Below, piece after piece: positions 10,171 through 19,369 of a stretch of 64,000 nt of DNA. The stretch is from Staphylococcus hominis subsp. hominis (GTDB lineage Bacteria > Bacillota > Bacilli > Staphylococcales > Staphylococcaceae): positions 431,658-495,657 of the forward strand of contig NZ_PPQE01000025.1 in the NCBI RefSeq assembly GCF_002901845.1, written 5' to 3'. The notes under the pieces were generated by a model that saw nothing but the letters and a program-made list of their open reading frames with translations, did no database searches and had not been told where the DNA came from. Every line of letters begins with the position of its first letter. Within the stretch, counting starts at the first letter, position 1. The translations under genes were made by a program, and so were the position numbers.

Positions 10171-11310
10171 TCAATTATTTAATCTAATTACAGGTGTATT
10201 AAAATCATTTTTCTTTTGACCTGATAATAAGTTATAAATATCGGTAGCTTTAATTTCATTTTTAAAAAAATGAGCAGATGTTTTATTAATATTAGTGATG
10301 AATTGACGCTCTGGAAATTTGGTTTTTAATTGTTTGAGATAACTTTGTCCGCGACGATTCATTCCTAAAATTCTTACAGCTGAAATGGATTGAATAGAAT
10401 CTTCTTTTTTTACATTTAAAAGAATTTGCATAAGTATGCGTTGTAAATGAGTATAGGTAAAGCGTTTTGTCTTCAGTAAAGACATAAAGGATTCAAAAGA
10501 AGTTGCTTGATTAATATATTTTTTTAATCGATGTTCTAGTCCTTCAGATATAGTGTATATATGAGCCATTTCATGAATTGAATGACTTAAGATATGATAT
10601 TTAATCAAGCTAAATGTATCCTCTTTAGTTAAATGAGGTGTTGTATACAGTGATTGAATTGAAGAGGGAACAACTGTAGTCCACTGAGTTGCTTGAGTGA
10701 TTAACGACTGCCTAATTGCAGAACCACTTGCAAAGGATGATGTTTCAATTGTCGCATCATGATGATGAGCATGCACACGTTGGATAGCAAGTCCTTTCAT
10801 GTGAGGTGCAAATTGTTGTATAGCTTTTAAGTAAGTGATTGCTAAAATATTATTAGGCATTTTTAGTAAAGTATTATCGCTAATTAAATCATTTATAATT
10901 TTTGCATAATTACTACCTTCTTTTACTTTTTGATTAAAAGTTGAACTATGTTCTAAATTGATTATTTCATTTGCAACGTTTTTAAGGCGAGTTATATCAG
11001 GCGTTTCACTTCCAAAAGCAATAGTATCAACATTTAGGTAACGAGCAACTTGAACAGCTATATGTGCAAAATAATCACTTGAAGAAAGACTAGCGATAAG
11101 GGGTAACTCAACAACTAAATCGACATTGGAAAGTGCCATTTGTGTACGTAGGAATTTGTTATAAATAGCAGGTTCACCTCTCATAACGAAATTACCACTC
11201 ATGATTGCAATAGAGATCTCTGCATCGGACTGTGTTTTAGCTTGTTGCGCATGATAAGCATGACCGTTATGAAATGGATTATACTCTGTAATCAATCCAA
11301 CACTTTTCAT
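10171..11310 (-). CDS. tmcAL: tRNA(Met) cytidine acetate ligase TmcAL
   Basis: Formerly YlbM. Uses ATP and acetate to form N4-acetylcytidine at the wobble base of elongator tRNA-Met. 379 residues, the same as the S. aureus protein. The nucleotidylyltransferase signature YNPFHNGH is at residues 9-16, followed by SGNFVMRGEPAI. I start at ATG 11310 (MKSVGLITEYN). A TTG at 11316 is also in frame, but AGGA lies only four bases from it and ten from the ATG. Confidence 0.93.
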   Translation of the reverse strand: MKSVGLITEYNPFHNGHAYHAQQAKTQSDAEISIAIMSGNFVMRGEPAIYNKFLRTQMALSNVDLVVELPLIASLSSSDYFAHIAVQVARYLNVDTIAFGSETPDITRLKNVANEIINLEHSSTFNQKVKEGSNYAKIINDLISDNTLLKMPNNILAITYLKAIQQFAPHMKGLAIQRVHAHHHDATIETSSFASGSAIRQSLITQATQWTTVVPSSIQSLYTTPHLTKEDTFSLIKYHILSHSIHEMAHIYTISEGLEHRLKKYINQATSFESFMSLLKTKRFTYTHLQRILMQILLNVKKEDSIQSISAVRILGMNRRGQSYLKQLKTKFPERQFITNINKTSAHFFKNEIKATDIYNLLSGQKKNDFNTPVIRLNN

Positions 11311-11377
11311 TTGCAATTCGTCCTTTCAGTATTCATTATTAGTATTGTAACAGATAATAAGATGTTAAGAAAAAATC

Positions 11378-11406
11378 TTGACAACTTATTATAGTAAAGT
11401 TAAAAT
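11378..11406 (+). promoter_or_regulatory. Sigma-A type promoter for yceD-rpmF
   Basis: A perfect -35 TTGACA (11378-11383), a 17-base spacer and -10 TAAAAT (11401-11406) lie 31 bases upstream of the yceD start. Confidence 0.75.
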
Positions 11407-11436
11407 AAATTTTGTGTTTGTTAGAGGTGAAGCCAT

Positions 11437-11991
11437 ATGAAATGGTCAATAACGCAATTGAGAAAATATCAAGGTAAACCTTTTGAATTCAATGAAAAGG
11501 TGAACTTTGACGATTTAATAGAACCTTTAGGTCTGATTGATTTATCAGAAGTAAATATCGAAGGTGAATTAACCATAAAATCAAATGAAGTGATAGCAGA
11601 TATGCATGTTACTGGTACGTATACTATGCCTTGTGCTCGTACATTAGTGCCTGTAGATGTGCCACTTGATGTCAGAACTTCCGAAATATTTGATTTAGAA
11701 GGTTATAATAGTTATACCGAAGAAGAAGTAGATGAAGATGAACATTATCATCTTGCTACAGATGGTATGATTAATATCCGAGATATTGCTAAAGAATTGG
11801 TTATTATTGAGAAGCCAATGCGTGCATTTTCTGAGAATAGTGATCAAATGCTTACAGAAGGTAACGGTTGGGAAGTTATTGATGAAGAACAAGCGCTTGA
11901 GCTTGAACATTCTAAAGATAACGACGATTCCCAAACACGCCACGTTGATCCTAGGCTTCAAAAATTACAACAGTTATATGATAAAGAGTAA
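11437..11991 (+). CDS. yceD: YceD family (DUF177) protein
   Basis: 184 residues, acidic C-terminal half. DUF177/YceD proteins sit directly upstream of rpmF in most bacteria and are implicated in 23S rRNA or 50S accumulation; the direct activity is unknown. The family pattern is visible in MHVTGTYTMPCARTL, with one conserved Cys. GAGGTGAAG lies upstream of the ATG, and a good promoter precedes it. rpmF follows after 84 bases. Confidence 0.88.
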   Translation: MKWSITQLRKYQGKPFEFNEKVNFDDLIEPLGLIDLSEVNIEGELTIKSNEVIADMHVTGTYTMPCARTLVPVDVPLDVRTSEIFDLEGYNSYTEEEVDEDEHYHLATDGMINIRDIAKELVIIEKPMRAFSENSDQMLTEGNGWEVIDEEQALELEHSKDNDDSQTRHVDPRLQKLQQLYDKE

Positions 11992-12075
11992 TAGCAGGTT
12001 AATTTAATTTATAGTATAATAATTAAATGACCGAATACTTGAGATTATGTGTTTTAATATTAAGGAGGATATATC

Positions 12076-12249
12076 ATGGCAGTACCAAAAAGAAGAACGT
12101 CTAAAACTAGAAAAAATAAACGTCGTACTCATTTTAAAATTTCAGTACCTGGTATGACTGAATGCCCAAACTGTGGCGAGTACAAATTATCTCACCGCGT
12201 ATGTAAAAACTGTGGTTCTTACAATGGTGAAGAAGTCGTTTCTAAATAA
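12076..12249 (+). CDS. rpmF: 50S ribosomal protein L32
   Basis: 57 residues, [17 protein letters not shown] start, with a zinc-ribbon pair CPNC and CKNC. It is a structural part of the large ribosomal subunit. AAGGAGG lies ten bases upstream of the ATG. It is cotranscribed with yceD and followed by a terminator. Confidence 0.98.
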   Translation: MAVPKRRTSKTRKNKRRTHFKISVPGMTECPNCGEYKLSHRVCKNCGSYNGEEVVSK

Positions 12250-12267
12250 TTTATATCTATTAAAAAA

Positions 12268-12312
12268 AGGTGGAATACGAATTCATTATGAATTCTATCC
12301 CACTCTTTTTTT
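12268..12312 (+). terminator. Terminator after rpmF
   Basis: A GTGGAATACGAATTC arm pairs with GAATTCTATCCCAC and is followed by a T-run. Confidence 0.88.
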
Positions 12313-12364
12313 ATATTATCTCAATTTATACCATTGCTATCAAAAATAATTTGGAGAGACTATT

Positions 12365-13105
12365 ATGGAACAAATTACTTCAACACAAAATAATAAAATT
12401 AAATTAGCAAATAAACTTAAAAAGAAAAAAGAACGCGATAAAACAGGATTAGCTCTCATCGAAGGGATACATTTAATTGATGAAGCATTTAAAAGTAATA
12501 TAATGATTAAACAATTATTTGTAATTGAGCCTGAAAGAACAGATTCTAGACTTTTAGAGTATGCAAAAGAAGCTTACGAAATTAATATGAAAGTGGCTGA
12601 ATCATTATCAGGGACTATTACACCACAAGGTTTTTTTGCAGTTATTGAAAAACCTAAACATGATATCTCAAAAGCGAAACAAGTGTTATTACTTGATCGT
12701 ATACAAGATCCTGGTAACTTAGGCACGTTAATTCGTACAGCAGATGCTGCGGGTATAGATATGGTTGTAATGGAAAAAGGTACAGCAGACGCATACCAAG
12801 ACAAAGTAATGAGAGCAAGTCAAGGAAGTGTATTTCACATTCCTATTGTCACAACAGAATTAAATAAATTTATTGAACAATTTGATGGCCCAGTATATGG
12901 TACAGCCTTAGAAAATGCTGTGTCTTATAAAAACATCGAATCGCAAGACACATTTGCCTTATTACTTGGTAATGAAGGAGAAGGTGTTAATAAAGAATTA
13001 TTAGCACATACCTCGCAAAATCTTATTATACCTATATACGGCAAAGCGGAAAGTTTAAACGTGGCGATTGCTGGAAGTATTTTGCTTTATCATTTGAAAG
13101 GTTGA
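12365..13105 (+). CDS. TrmH/SpoU family RNA 2'-O-methyltransferase
   Basis: 246 residues. An N-terminal substrate-binding region (about 1-90) is followed by a SPOUT knot domain with motifs IQDPGNLGTLIRTADAAG, LLGNEGEGV and LNVAIAGSILLYHL, which bind SAM in the trefoil knot. It resembles B. subtilis YsgA and likely acts on rRNA; the exact target is not visible. It lies upstream of pheST as in other staphylococci, but is separated from them by the T-box leader. Confidence 0.9.
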   Translation: MEQITSTQNNKIKLANKLKKKKERDKTGLALIEGIHLIDEAFKSNIMIKQLFVIEPERTDSRLLEYAKEAYEINMKVAESLSGTITPQGFFAVIEKPKHDISKAKQVLLLDRIQDPGNLGTLIRTADAAGIDMVVMEKGTADAYQDKVMRASQGSVFHIPIVTTELNKFIEQFDGPVYGTALENAVSYKNIESQDTFALLLGNEGEGVNKELLAHTSQNLIIPIYGKAESLNVAIAGSILLYHLKG

Positions 13106-13174
13106 CCTTTTGATTTAAAATCGACTATACTTAATTGTATACAAAATTAAAATGATATGTTTATTAAAGATAAA

Positions 13175-13408
13175 TATAAACCGATAAAAAGACGTAAACT
13201 AAATGATTAATTGCACAGGGAAAGTAAGCGTGACTGAAACTTACTTCAATTTACATTAGTTTTTTTCACCTTTTTGGTTACTTAAAGAAATTTAAGTCGG
13301 AGTGCATCTTCGTTAACAATGCTAACAAGTGTATGCTTAAGCATAAATTTGGGTGGTACCACGGAAGGCTTTCGTCCCAGTTATTTAGGGATGAAAGTCT
13401 TTTTTTAA
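13175..13408 (+). promoter_or_regulatory. T-box riboswitch of pheST (Phe)
   Basis: The leader holds the canonical T-box sequence GGGTGGTACCACGG (13351-13364). A terminator stem follows (GGCTTTCGTCCC with GGGATGAAAGTC, then a T-run to 13407). In the 3' side of stem I a TTC codon at 13245-13247 is placed as the specifier, matching phenylalanine. Uncharged tRNA-Phe should favour the antiterminator and turn on pheST. The 5' boundary is approximate. Confidence 0.93.
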
Positions 13409-13456
13409 TTTAATAAAGCAAATTTTATGATAAATAGAAAGTATGAGGTGTAAGTC

Positions 13457-14515
13457 ATGACTCAAAATGATTCAATGACAGAATTAAGACAACAAGCTTT
13501 AGTAGACATTAACGAAGCGCAAGATGAACGTGCTTTACAAGATGTCAAAGTAAAGTATCTAGGAAAAAAAGGCTCTGTAAGTGGTTTAATGAAAAATATG
13601 AAAGATTTACCAAATGAAGAAAAGCCAGCTTATGGACAAAAAGTAAATGAATTAAGACAAGCAATTCAAAATGAACTTGAAGAAAAACAAGAATTATTAA
13701 AAAATGAAAAGTTAAACCAACAACTTGCTGAGGAAACAATTGATGTTACATTACCTAGTCGTCAAATTAATATTGGCTCAAAACATCCATTAACTAGAAC
13801 AGTTGAAGAAATTGAAGATTTATTCCTAGGATTAGGATATGAAATTGTTGACGGATACGAAGTAGAACAAGATTATTATAATTTTGAAGCTTTAAATCTT
13901 CCTAAATCACATCCAGCCCGAGATATGCAAGATAGTTTTTATATTACAGATGAGATTTTGATGCGTACGCACACGTCTCCAGTGCAAGCACGTACAATGG
14001 AAAAACGTCACGGTCAAGGACCAGTAAAAATTATTTGTCCTGGGAAAGTGTATCGACGAGATTCAGATGATGCTACACATAGTCATCAATTTACACAAAT
14101 TGAAGGTTTAGTAGTAGATAAACATATTAAAATGAGTGATTTGAAAGGAACGTTAGAGTTAGTAGCTAAAAAATTATTTGGGGCTGATCGTGAGATTCGA
14201 TTACGACCAAGTTATTTCCCATTCACAGAGCCATCAGTGGAAGTAGATGTCTCTTGTTTCAAATGTAAAGGTAAAGGATGTAATGTATGTAAACATACTG
14301 GATGGATTGAAATCTTAGGTGCAGGTATGGTACATCCTAATGTTCTAGAAATGGCCGGTTTTGATTCAAATGAATATTCTGGCTTTGCATTTGGTATGGG
14401 GCCAGATCGTATAGCAATGTTAAAATACGGAATCGAAGACATTCGTCATTTCTATACAAATGATGTGAGATTCCTTAATCAATTTAAAGCTGTAGAAGAT
14501 AGAGGTGAAGCATAA
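13457..14515 (+). CDS. pheS: Phenylalanyl-tRNA synthetase alpha subunit
   Basis: 352 residues. It is the catalytic class II subunit of the alpha2-beta2 enzyme. An N-terminal coiled coil (about 1-90) contacts tRNA. Motif 2 ([13 protein letters not shown]) and motif 3 ([18 protein letters not shown]) are intact. A Cys-rich insert ([13 protein letters not shown]) looks like a metal-binding knuckle. The stop overlaps the pheT start by one base, giving translational coupling. It is regulated by the upstream T-box. Confidence 0.97.
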   Translation: MTQNDSMTELRQQALVDINEAQDERALQDVKVKYLGKKGSVSGLMKNMKDLPNEEKPAYGQKVNELRQAIQNELEEKQELLKNEKLNQQLAEETIDVTLPSRQINIGSKHPLTRTVEEIEDLFLGLGYEIVDGYEVEQDYYNFEALNLPKSHPARDMQDSFYITDEILMRTHTSPVQARTMEKRHGQGPVKIICPGKVYRRDSDDATHSHQFTQIEGLVVDKHIKMSDLKGTLELVAKKLFGADREIRLRPSYFPFTEPSVEVDVSCFKCKGKGCNVCKHTGWIEILGAGMVHPNVLEMAGFDSNEYSGFAFGMGPDRIAMLKYGIEDIRHFYTNDVRFLNQFKAVEDRGEA

Positions 14516-16917
14516 TGTTGATTTCAAATGAATGGTTAAAAGATTACGTAGATGCTGGTGTACCTGCTAAAGACTTAGCTGAGCGTATTACACGTACAGG
14601 TATTGAAGTAGCAGATATTATAGATTACTCAAAAGATATTAAAAATTTAGTAGTAGGATATGTAACATCTAAAGAAAAACATCCAGATGCAGATAAATTG
14701 AATATCTGTCAAGTTGATATAGGTGAAGAAGAACTTGTTCAAATTGTTTGTGGAGCACCTAATGTTGATGAAAATCAATATGTGATTGTAGCTAAAGTAG
14801 GTGGACGTTTACCTGGAGGGATTAAAATAAAACGTGCCAAATTACGCGGAGAACGTTCGGAAGGTATGATTTGTTCCTTACAAGAAATTGGTGTCTCAAG
14901 TAATGTTGTACCAAAAGATTATGAAAATGGAATTTTCGTATTTCCTAATGAAGTGACACCAGGAACTGATGCACTAGACGCATTATATCTTAATGATCAA
15001 ATTATGGAATTTGATTTAACACCTAACCGTGCAGACGCTTTAAGTATGGTGGGAACTGCATATGAAGTTGCAGCGTTATATCAAGCTGAAATGACTAAAC
15101 CAAACACAACGCTTAACGAAACTGAAACTTCCGCAACAGATGAGTTATCAGTGACAGTTGATAACCCTGAAAAAGTCCCTTATTACAGTGCAAGAGTTGT
15201 TAAAAATGTGAGAATTGCACCATCACCTATTTGGATGCAAGCACGTTTAATTAAAGCTGGTATCCGTCCAATTAATAATGTAGTTGATATTTCTAACTAT
15301 GTATTACTCGAATATGGTCAACCACTTCATATGTTTGATCAAGATCATATGGGTTCTAAAGATATTGTTGTACGTCAAGCGAATGAAAATGAAACAATGA
15401 CAACATTAGACGATACTGAAAGAACTCTTATTGATACAGATATCGTTATTACAAATGGTAAAGAACCTATTGCATTAGCTGGTGTTATGGGTGGAGATTT
15501 TTCAGAAGTGACTGATCAAACAATGAATGTCGTAGTAGAAGGTGCGATTTTTGACCCTGTATCTATTCGTCACACATCACGTCGTTTGAATTTACGTAGT
15601 GAGTCTTCAAGTCGCTTTGAAAAAGGTATTGCAACAGAATTTGTCAATGAAGCAGTCGATAGAGCTTGTTATTTACTTGAACATTATGCCTCTGGCGAAG
15701 TATTAAAAGATAGAGTGGCACAAGGGGATTTAGGTTCACTTGTTACGCCAATTGATATTACTGCCGAAAAAGTAAATCAAACAATTGGTTTTAATTTATC
15801 AAATGATGAGATTAAAGCTATTTTTGAACAATTAGGATTTAAAACGATTCAAAATGCCGATACTTTAACAGTATATGTACCTTCACGTCGTAAAGATATT
15901 TCAATTAAGGAGGATTTAATTGAAGAAATAGCAAGAATATACGGTTATGATAATATTCCTTCAACTTTACCAGTGTTCGATGATGTAACTAGTGGAAAAT
16001 TGACAGATCGTCAATATAAAACGCGTACAGTAAAAGAAACACTCGAAGGTGCAGGATTAAATCAAGCCATCACATATTCACTTGTGTCTAAAGACCATGC
16101 CAAAGATTTTGCATTACAAGAACGTCCTACAATTAGTCTACTTATGCCAATGAGTGAAGCGCATTCTACATTACGTCAAAGCTTATTACCACATTTAATC
16201 GAAGCAACAGCTTATAACGTAGCACGTAAAAATAAAAATGTAAGATTATATGAAATTGGACGTGTGTTCTTTGGTAACGGCAAAGATGAATTACCGGATG
16301 AAATAGAATATTTAAGTGGTATTCTAACTGGAGAATATGTAGTTAATACTTGGCAAGGTAAAAAAGAAGAGATTGATTTCTTTATTGCTAAAGGTGTAGT
16401 CGATCGAATTGCTGAAAAATTAAATTTAGATTTCACTTATAAAGCTGGCGAAATTAAAGGCCTTCATCCAGGCAGAACTGCGATTGTTTCATTAGAAGGT
16501 AAAGAGATAGGATTTGTAGGAGAATTACATCCTCAATTAGCAGCTGAAAATGATCTTAAACGCACATATGTATTTGAATTAGATTATGATTCAATGATGC
16601 GAGTAGCTGTAGGTTACATTAATTATGAACCAATTCCAAAATTCCCTGGTGTGTCAAGAGATATCGCTATGGAAGTAAACCGTGACATGCCTTCATCAGA
16701 ATTATTAGATATTATTCATGAAAATGGTGAAGACATTCTAAAAAATACACTTGTATTTGATGTGTATGAAGGTGAACACTTGGAAGAAGGTAAAAAATCA
16801 GTAGCCATTCGTTTAAATTATTTAGATACTGAAAATACACTTACAGATGAACGTGTTTCTAAAGTGCATGATAAAATTTTAGAAGAATTAAAAGCTAAAG
16901 GCGCTACAATTCGATAA
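14515..16917 (+). CDS. pheT: Phenylalanyl-tRNA synthetase beta subunit
   Basis: 800 residues, full length. In order: the N-terminal tRNA-binding OB fold (about 40-150), the B3/B4 editing region, the B5 domain, the catalytic-like core, and a C-terminal ferredoxin-fold anticodon-binding domain (about 708-800). It is made with pheS from one T-box regulated transcript. Confidence 0.97.
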   Translation: MLISNEWLKDYVDAGVPAKDLAERITRTGIEVADIIDYSKDIKNLVVGYVTSKEKHPDADKLNICQVDIGEEELVQIVCGAPNVDENQYVIVAKVGGRLPGGIKIKRAKLRGERSEGMICSLQEIGVSSNVVPKDYENGIFVFPNEVTPGTDALDALYLNDQIMEFDLTPNRADALSMVGTAYEVAALYQAEMTKPNTTLNETETSATDELSVTVDNPEKVPYYSARVVKNVRIAPSPIWMQARLIKAGIRPINNVVDISNYVLLEYGQPLHMFDQDHMGSKDIVVRQANENETMTTLDDTERTLIDTDIVITNGKEPIALAGVMGGDFSEVTDQTMNVVVEGAIFDPVSIRHTSRRLNLRSESSSRFEKGIATEFVNEAVDRACYLLEHYASGEVLKDRVAQGDLGSLVTPIDITAEKVNQTIGFNLSNDEIKAIFEQLGFKTIQNADTLTVYVPSRRKDISIKEDLIEEIARIYGYDNIPSTLPVFDDVTSGKLTDRQYKTRTVKETLEGAGLNQAITYSLVSKDHAKDFALQERPTISLLMPMSEAHSTLRQSLLPHLIEATAYNVARKNKNVRLYEIGRVFFGNGKDELPDEIEYLSGILTGEYVVNTWQGKKEEIDFFIAKGVVDRIAEKLNLDFTYKAGEIKGLHPGRTAIVSLEGKEIGFVGELHPQLAAENDLKRTYVFELDYDSMMRVAVGYINYEPIPKFPGVSRDIAMEVNRDMPSSELLDIIHENGEDILKNTLVFDVYEGEHLEEGKKSVAIRLNYLDTENTLTDERVSKVHDKILEELKAKGATIR

Positions 16918-16958
16918 TAAAATAAAGAAGAGATTGGGACATATATCCTAAAAAAATA

Positions 16959-16998
16959 GCCAGTAAATGAGTTTATTATAAAGTCATTTACTGGTTTC
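16959..16998 (+). terminator. Terminator after pheT
   Basis: CCAGTAAATGA pairs perfectly with TCATTTACTGG, followed by TTTCATTATTT. Confidence 0.75.
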
Positions 16999-17039
16999 AT
17001 TATTTACAATACTTTGTATAGTTGACTCTCTTTATTAGG

Positions 17040-17195
17040 GGACAGATCTAGTCTGTAGTCTTTAACGTATCGTATTCCCACAAGAGTCTCGCTAAAATCC
17101 TTTTTATATACAGTTTTACATTGAAATACTTTTAAAAATAAGGTCCTTTCGTATAATTTAATAAACTTCACTAAACTAAATTAACGAGGTACCTT
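17040..17195 (+). mobile_element. Probable left-end remnant of an IS1182-family (IS1272-like) element
   Basis: Non-coding sequence directly before the transposase remnant, in the same orientation, with an AT-rich leader ending in ACGAGGTACCTT before the start codon. I assign it to the element by position only. I cannot define the terminal inverted repeat, and the left boundary is a guess. Confidence 0.4.
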
Positions 17196-17352
17196 ATGTA
17201 TAAAGTTCTAGCATGACTCAACTTACTTTATCGATAGAAACTTCAGCACTTGTTCCCACAAATGATGTGTCACGATATGTAAATAATAGTGTTGAAACAA
17301 TTCTCGATACTGAATTTGATGAATTCAGACATCGTCGTAGTGCTATCTTATA
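17196..17352 (+). pseudogene. 5' remnant of an IS1182-family (IS1272-like) transposase
   Basis: ATG at 17196 reads MYKVLA then stop. Dropping into the next frame at ATG 17213 gives MTQLTLSIETSALVPTND and continues through EFDEFRHRRS. This is recognisably the N terminus of the IS1272-type transposase, normally around 500 residues. One missing base after GTTCTAGC explains the frameshift. The gene is cut off at 17352 after about 46 residues, just before rnhC. It is clearly non-functional. IS1272 was first described in S. haemolyticus and is spread among coagulase-negative staphylococci. Confidence 0.8.
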
Positions 17353-17369
17353 GCATTCTAAAATGTTCT

Positions 17370-18296
17370 TTATTGATACTTTTTATTAACCAATGTCCAT
17401 GCTTTATCACGATTTTTAAAATGTTTTTTTGAAATAGAATCTAACTTACTAATATTATATTTTTCAATAATTTGAGCAGCAATTAAATCTACTTTATGAC
17501 TCGCGCCTTTCGGAATATCAAAATGCATCATTTTTGATATTGAATTCATGTGCTTAATAAAAGCATAGCGAGAAATGATACTTGCTGCTGCAATAGCAAG
17601 GGATTTAGATTCTCCCTTTGTTTCAAATTTTGTTTGATTTGGAAAAGGTAAGTCGCTTAGAGCATAACGCTTGTAGACGTTACGTTCTGCAAATTGGTCA
17701 ATGACAATGTAGTCTAATGCTTTAGTATCTATCTTGTTAGTTACATTTTTTATCGCTTCATTATGAAGGACTGCTTTCATTTTTACTTGAGACCAACCTA
17801 GTGCTTGTCTTTCATTATATTTAGTATTGTTTAATGTAAGTAATGAATGAGGAATAAAGGTAATCAGTTGTTCTGCAAGTTCTATAATTTTAGTGTCTGT
17901 TAATTTTTTCGAATCATCTACGCCTAGCGTTCTTAAAATATCTATATGCTCTTTAGATACATAAGCAGCACAAACCGTTAATGGGCCAAAATAATCGCCA
18001 CTTCCCGCTTCATCACTACCAATACAGTTATAATCATCATATGTTATATTATGGAAACCATCTGCCTTTGAAGATTTTGAATTAGTTCCAGAATCAGTAG
18101 TACAAAATTGACGCGCTATATGTTCAGCACGTTTTCCTTGAAACATAACTTTACCAGAATTGTAAATACTAATGACAGTGTCATGATATTTGGTTCTTGC
18201 TTTCATCCCATTAGGTAAATTGGATGTACTAAAGTTAATTTGGTTCATCAGTTGCTCAATATCTTGATTAGTTAATTTATGTACTACATTTCCCAT
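17370..18296 (-). CDS. rnhC: Ribonuclease HIII
   Basis: 308 residues. It degrades RNA in RNA-DNA hybrids. An N-terminal TBP-like substrate-binding domain (about 1-80) precedes the RNase H fold with [12 protein letters not shown] at about residue 94. The motifs DDSKKLTD and [16 protein letters not shown] are conserved. It stands alone on the minus strand, opposite zapA. The neighbourhood with zapA, cvpA, polX and mutS2 is the usual one in staphylococci. Confidence 0.95.
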   Translation of the reverse strand: MGNVVHKLTNQDIEQLMNQINFSTSNLPNGMKARTKYHDTVISIYNSGKVMFQGKRAEHIARQFCTTDSGTNSKSSKADGFHNITYDDYNCIGSDEAGSGDYFGPLTVCAAYVSKEHIDILRTLGVDDSKKLTDTKIIELAEQLITFIPHSLLTLNNTKYNERQALGWSQVKMKAVLHNEAIKNVTNKIDTKALDYIVIDQFAERNVYKRYALSDLPFPNQTKFETKGESKSLAIAAASIISRYAFIKHMNSISKMMHFDIPKGASHKVDLIAAQIIEKYNISKLDSISKKHFKNRDKAWTLVNKKYQ

Positions 18297-18508
18297 AACT
18301 TGTTTAAACCTCTCTTTTAAAATTCTAATAGATATACTTTAACATAATGAAGATAAGAACGTAGGTTTAGTGGTATAAATCAATAGTATTTAAATCTATA
18401 ATTACAAATAAGAGACACTCATGTATAATAATAATAATCTACTTATTCACTCAACAAAACATTAGTCAAAGAAATTTAAAATATTATCAAAAGTCAGGAG
18501 TTAATACA

Positions 18509-18775
18509 ATGGTAGAATTTAAAAATCGTATTAATGTATCGATCAATGATCAAAATTTTACGATTATCGGTGACGATGATCCTGAACACATACGTTATGT
18601 AGCACATTTAGTAGATGAACAGCTAAGATTATTAGGACGTAAATCAGCAGGATTAGATACAACAAGAAAAGCAATTTTAACTGCAGTGAATATCATGGAC
18701 GAAAAAGTGAAATTGGAAGAAGAAAACGAAATATTAAAACAAATGATTTATGAATTAAAACATCAGGATAGCTAA
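18509..18775 (+). CDS. zapA: Cell division protein ZapA
   Basis: 88 residues. An N-terminal ZapA globular part (RINVSINDQNFTIIGDD) is followed by a C-terminal coiled coil. ZapA binds FtsZ and bundles filaments at the Z-ring. CAGGAG lies ten bases upstream. The stop codon directly abuts the ATG of the CvpA-like gene. Confidence 0.92.
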   Translation: MVEFKNRINVSINDQNFTIIGDDDPEHIRYVAHLVDEQLRLLGRKSAGLDTTRKAILTAVNIMDEKVKLEEENEILKQMIYELKHQDS

Positions 18776-19297
18776 ATGACTATAGATTTAGTAATGATAC
18801 TTATTATTTTGATGTATATGATAATTGGTTTTAGAAGAGGCCTTTGGCTGAATAGTCTTCATTTGTCGTCTACACTTGTCTCACTATTCATTGCGCATCG
18901 TTTTTACCAATATATATCAAAACAAATGATTGTTTTTGTTCCATTTCCTAAAACAGTTGCTTTTGACACGCACTTCGCATTTCAATACCATGATGTACAA
19001 CAACGTTTTGATACTATTGTGGCATTTTTATGTATTGCTTTTATAAGTAAGTTGCTTTTATATCTTATTATTGTAACTTTTGATAATATAGTGTCATATC
19101 ATAATATTCATGTTACAAGTCGAATATTGGGAAGCGTATTAGGTAGTATTGCAAGTGTGATTGTACTGCAACTTGTTTTATATTTAGTATCTTTATATCC
19201 TAATGAATGGATTCAAGAAAGTTTAAAATACGGTTATTTAAGCCATATTATTCTATTTAAGATGCCGTTTTTATCATCTTATATACTAAATTTATAA
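18776..19297 (+). CDS. CvpA family membrane protein
   Basis: 173 residues with about four membrane segments, opening with DLVMILIILMYMIIGFRRGL, typical of the CvpA (colicin V production) family. The function is unknown. It begins immediately after the zapA stop, so translation is probably coupled. Confidence 0.85.
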   Translation: MTIDLVMILIILMYMIIGFRRGLWLNSLHLSSTLVSLFIAHRFYQYISKQMIVFVPFPKTVAFDTHFAFQYHDVQQRFDTIVAFLCIAFISKLLLYLIIVTFDNIVSYHNIHVTSRILGSVLGSIASVIVLQLVLYLVSLYPNEWIQESLKYGYLSHIILFKMPFLSSYILNL

Positions 19298-19307
19298 ATA
19301 AAAAAGA

Positions 19308-19356
19308 TAAAAGGTCAGGACTAGGTGATGGATATAAACCTCCTGGTCTCTTTTTA
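19308..19356 (+). terminator. Hairpin with T-run between cvpA and polX
   Basis: AGGTCAGGA pairs (with G-U pairs) with TCCTGGTCT and is followed by CTTTTTATGG. The run lies directly upstream of the polX ribosome site, so it could partly end transcription from zapA-cvpA. Confidence 0.65.
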
Positions 19357-19369
19357 TGGAGTGAATGTA

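Noticed and set aside
11786..12007. Plus-strand frame overlapping the yceD 3' end
   Set aside because: It is an out-of-frame shadow of yceD with no ribosome site.
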